Assembly (NCBI GenBank): GCA_040902925.1
Contig: JBBDWJ010000380.1
Span: forward strand, 1-10,228
Reading direction: 5' to 3'
Origin: JBBDWJ01 sp040902925
GTDB taxonomy: Bacteria; Acidobacteriota; Terriglobia; Bryobacterales; UBA6623
Length of the DNA: 10,228 bases
In this document: piece after piece, positions 10,177-10,228 of the stretch
Position numbering within the stretch: position 1 is the first letter of the stretch
How the letters are laid out: each line of letters begins with the position of its first letter
The notes under the pieces: generated by a model
Told to the model about the DNA's origin: nothing
The model's database searches: none
What the model saw: the letters and a program-made list of their open reading frames with translations, nothing else
Translations under genes and position numbers: made by a program

Positions 10177-10228
10177 TTACTCGACAATCTCGCTGACGGT
10201 GCCGGCGCCGATAGTGCGGCCGCCCTCG
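10177..10228 (-). CDS. tuf: Elongation factor Tu, C-terminal end only
   Basis: The last 16 codons before the window edge read EGGRTIGAGTVSEIVE and then TAA (10177-10179). This is the conserved end of EF-Tu domain III, which delivers aminoacyl-tRNA to the ribosome. The gene continues beyond the window. The rpmG Shine-Dalgarno follows the stop by 2 nt. Which tuf copy it is cannot be told from here. Confidence 0.93.
   Translation of the reverse strand, partial: EGGRTIGAGTVSEIVE

Overview
The window is one continuous minus-strand block of the bacterial translation/transcription supercluster. In transcription order (high to low coordinates) it holds: end of tuf, rpmG, tRNA-Trp(CCA), secE, nusG, rplK, rplA, rplJ, rplL, rpoB and the first 352 codons of rpoC. 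Every gene is read right to left. No mobile element, CRISPR array or plus-strand gene is supported. The DNA is GC-rich, which opens long spurious frames antisense to the real genes.

The organism looks like an acidobacterium, perhaps near the Solibacter/Bryobacter group. This is recalled family resemblance, not a database result: the RpoB N-terminus (IPIPNLIEVQKDSY), a cysteine-rich insert in RpoB, the RpoC start MYRSSPYDR and the gene order all fit. RpoB carries both large insertions found in the E. coli-type beta subunit (beta-i4 and beta-i9), which argues against Gram-positive lineages.

Layout. Region 9372-10228 has the tuf tail, rpmG (50 codons), tRNA-Trp with encoded CCA, and secE. Region 6063-9371 has nusG (GTG start, unusual 148-residue acidic N-terminal extension), rplK, rplA, rplJ (ATGA overlap with rplA) and rplL. 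Region 5496-6062 is the only long gene-free stretch (567 bp). It holds two perfect 9-bp hairpins just after rplL, then a near-consensus sigma-70-type promoter (TTGCCA-17 bp-TATAAT with an extended -10), then a predicted leader of about 368 nt with several stable hairpins ahead of rpoB. Region 1-5495 is rpoB and rpoC, separated by 119 bp; rpoC starts with TTG.

Functionally, EF-Tu, L33, L11, L1, L10 and L12 serve the ribosome, with L11, L10 and L12 forming the GTPase-associated stalk. SecE is part of the Sec translocon. NusG couples RNA polymerase to the ribosome or to Rho. RpoB and RpoC form the polymerase catalytic core. The promoter after rplL would let rpoBC be expressed separately from the ribosomal protein genes. 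The most noteworthy points are a two-module cysteine insert in RpoB whose first half copies the spacing of the RpoC zinc-binding domain, a second 39-residue RpoB insert, the acidic NusG extension, the rpoB promoter and structured leader, and an L33 that has lost one cysteine from each CxxC pair.
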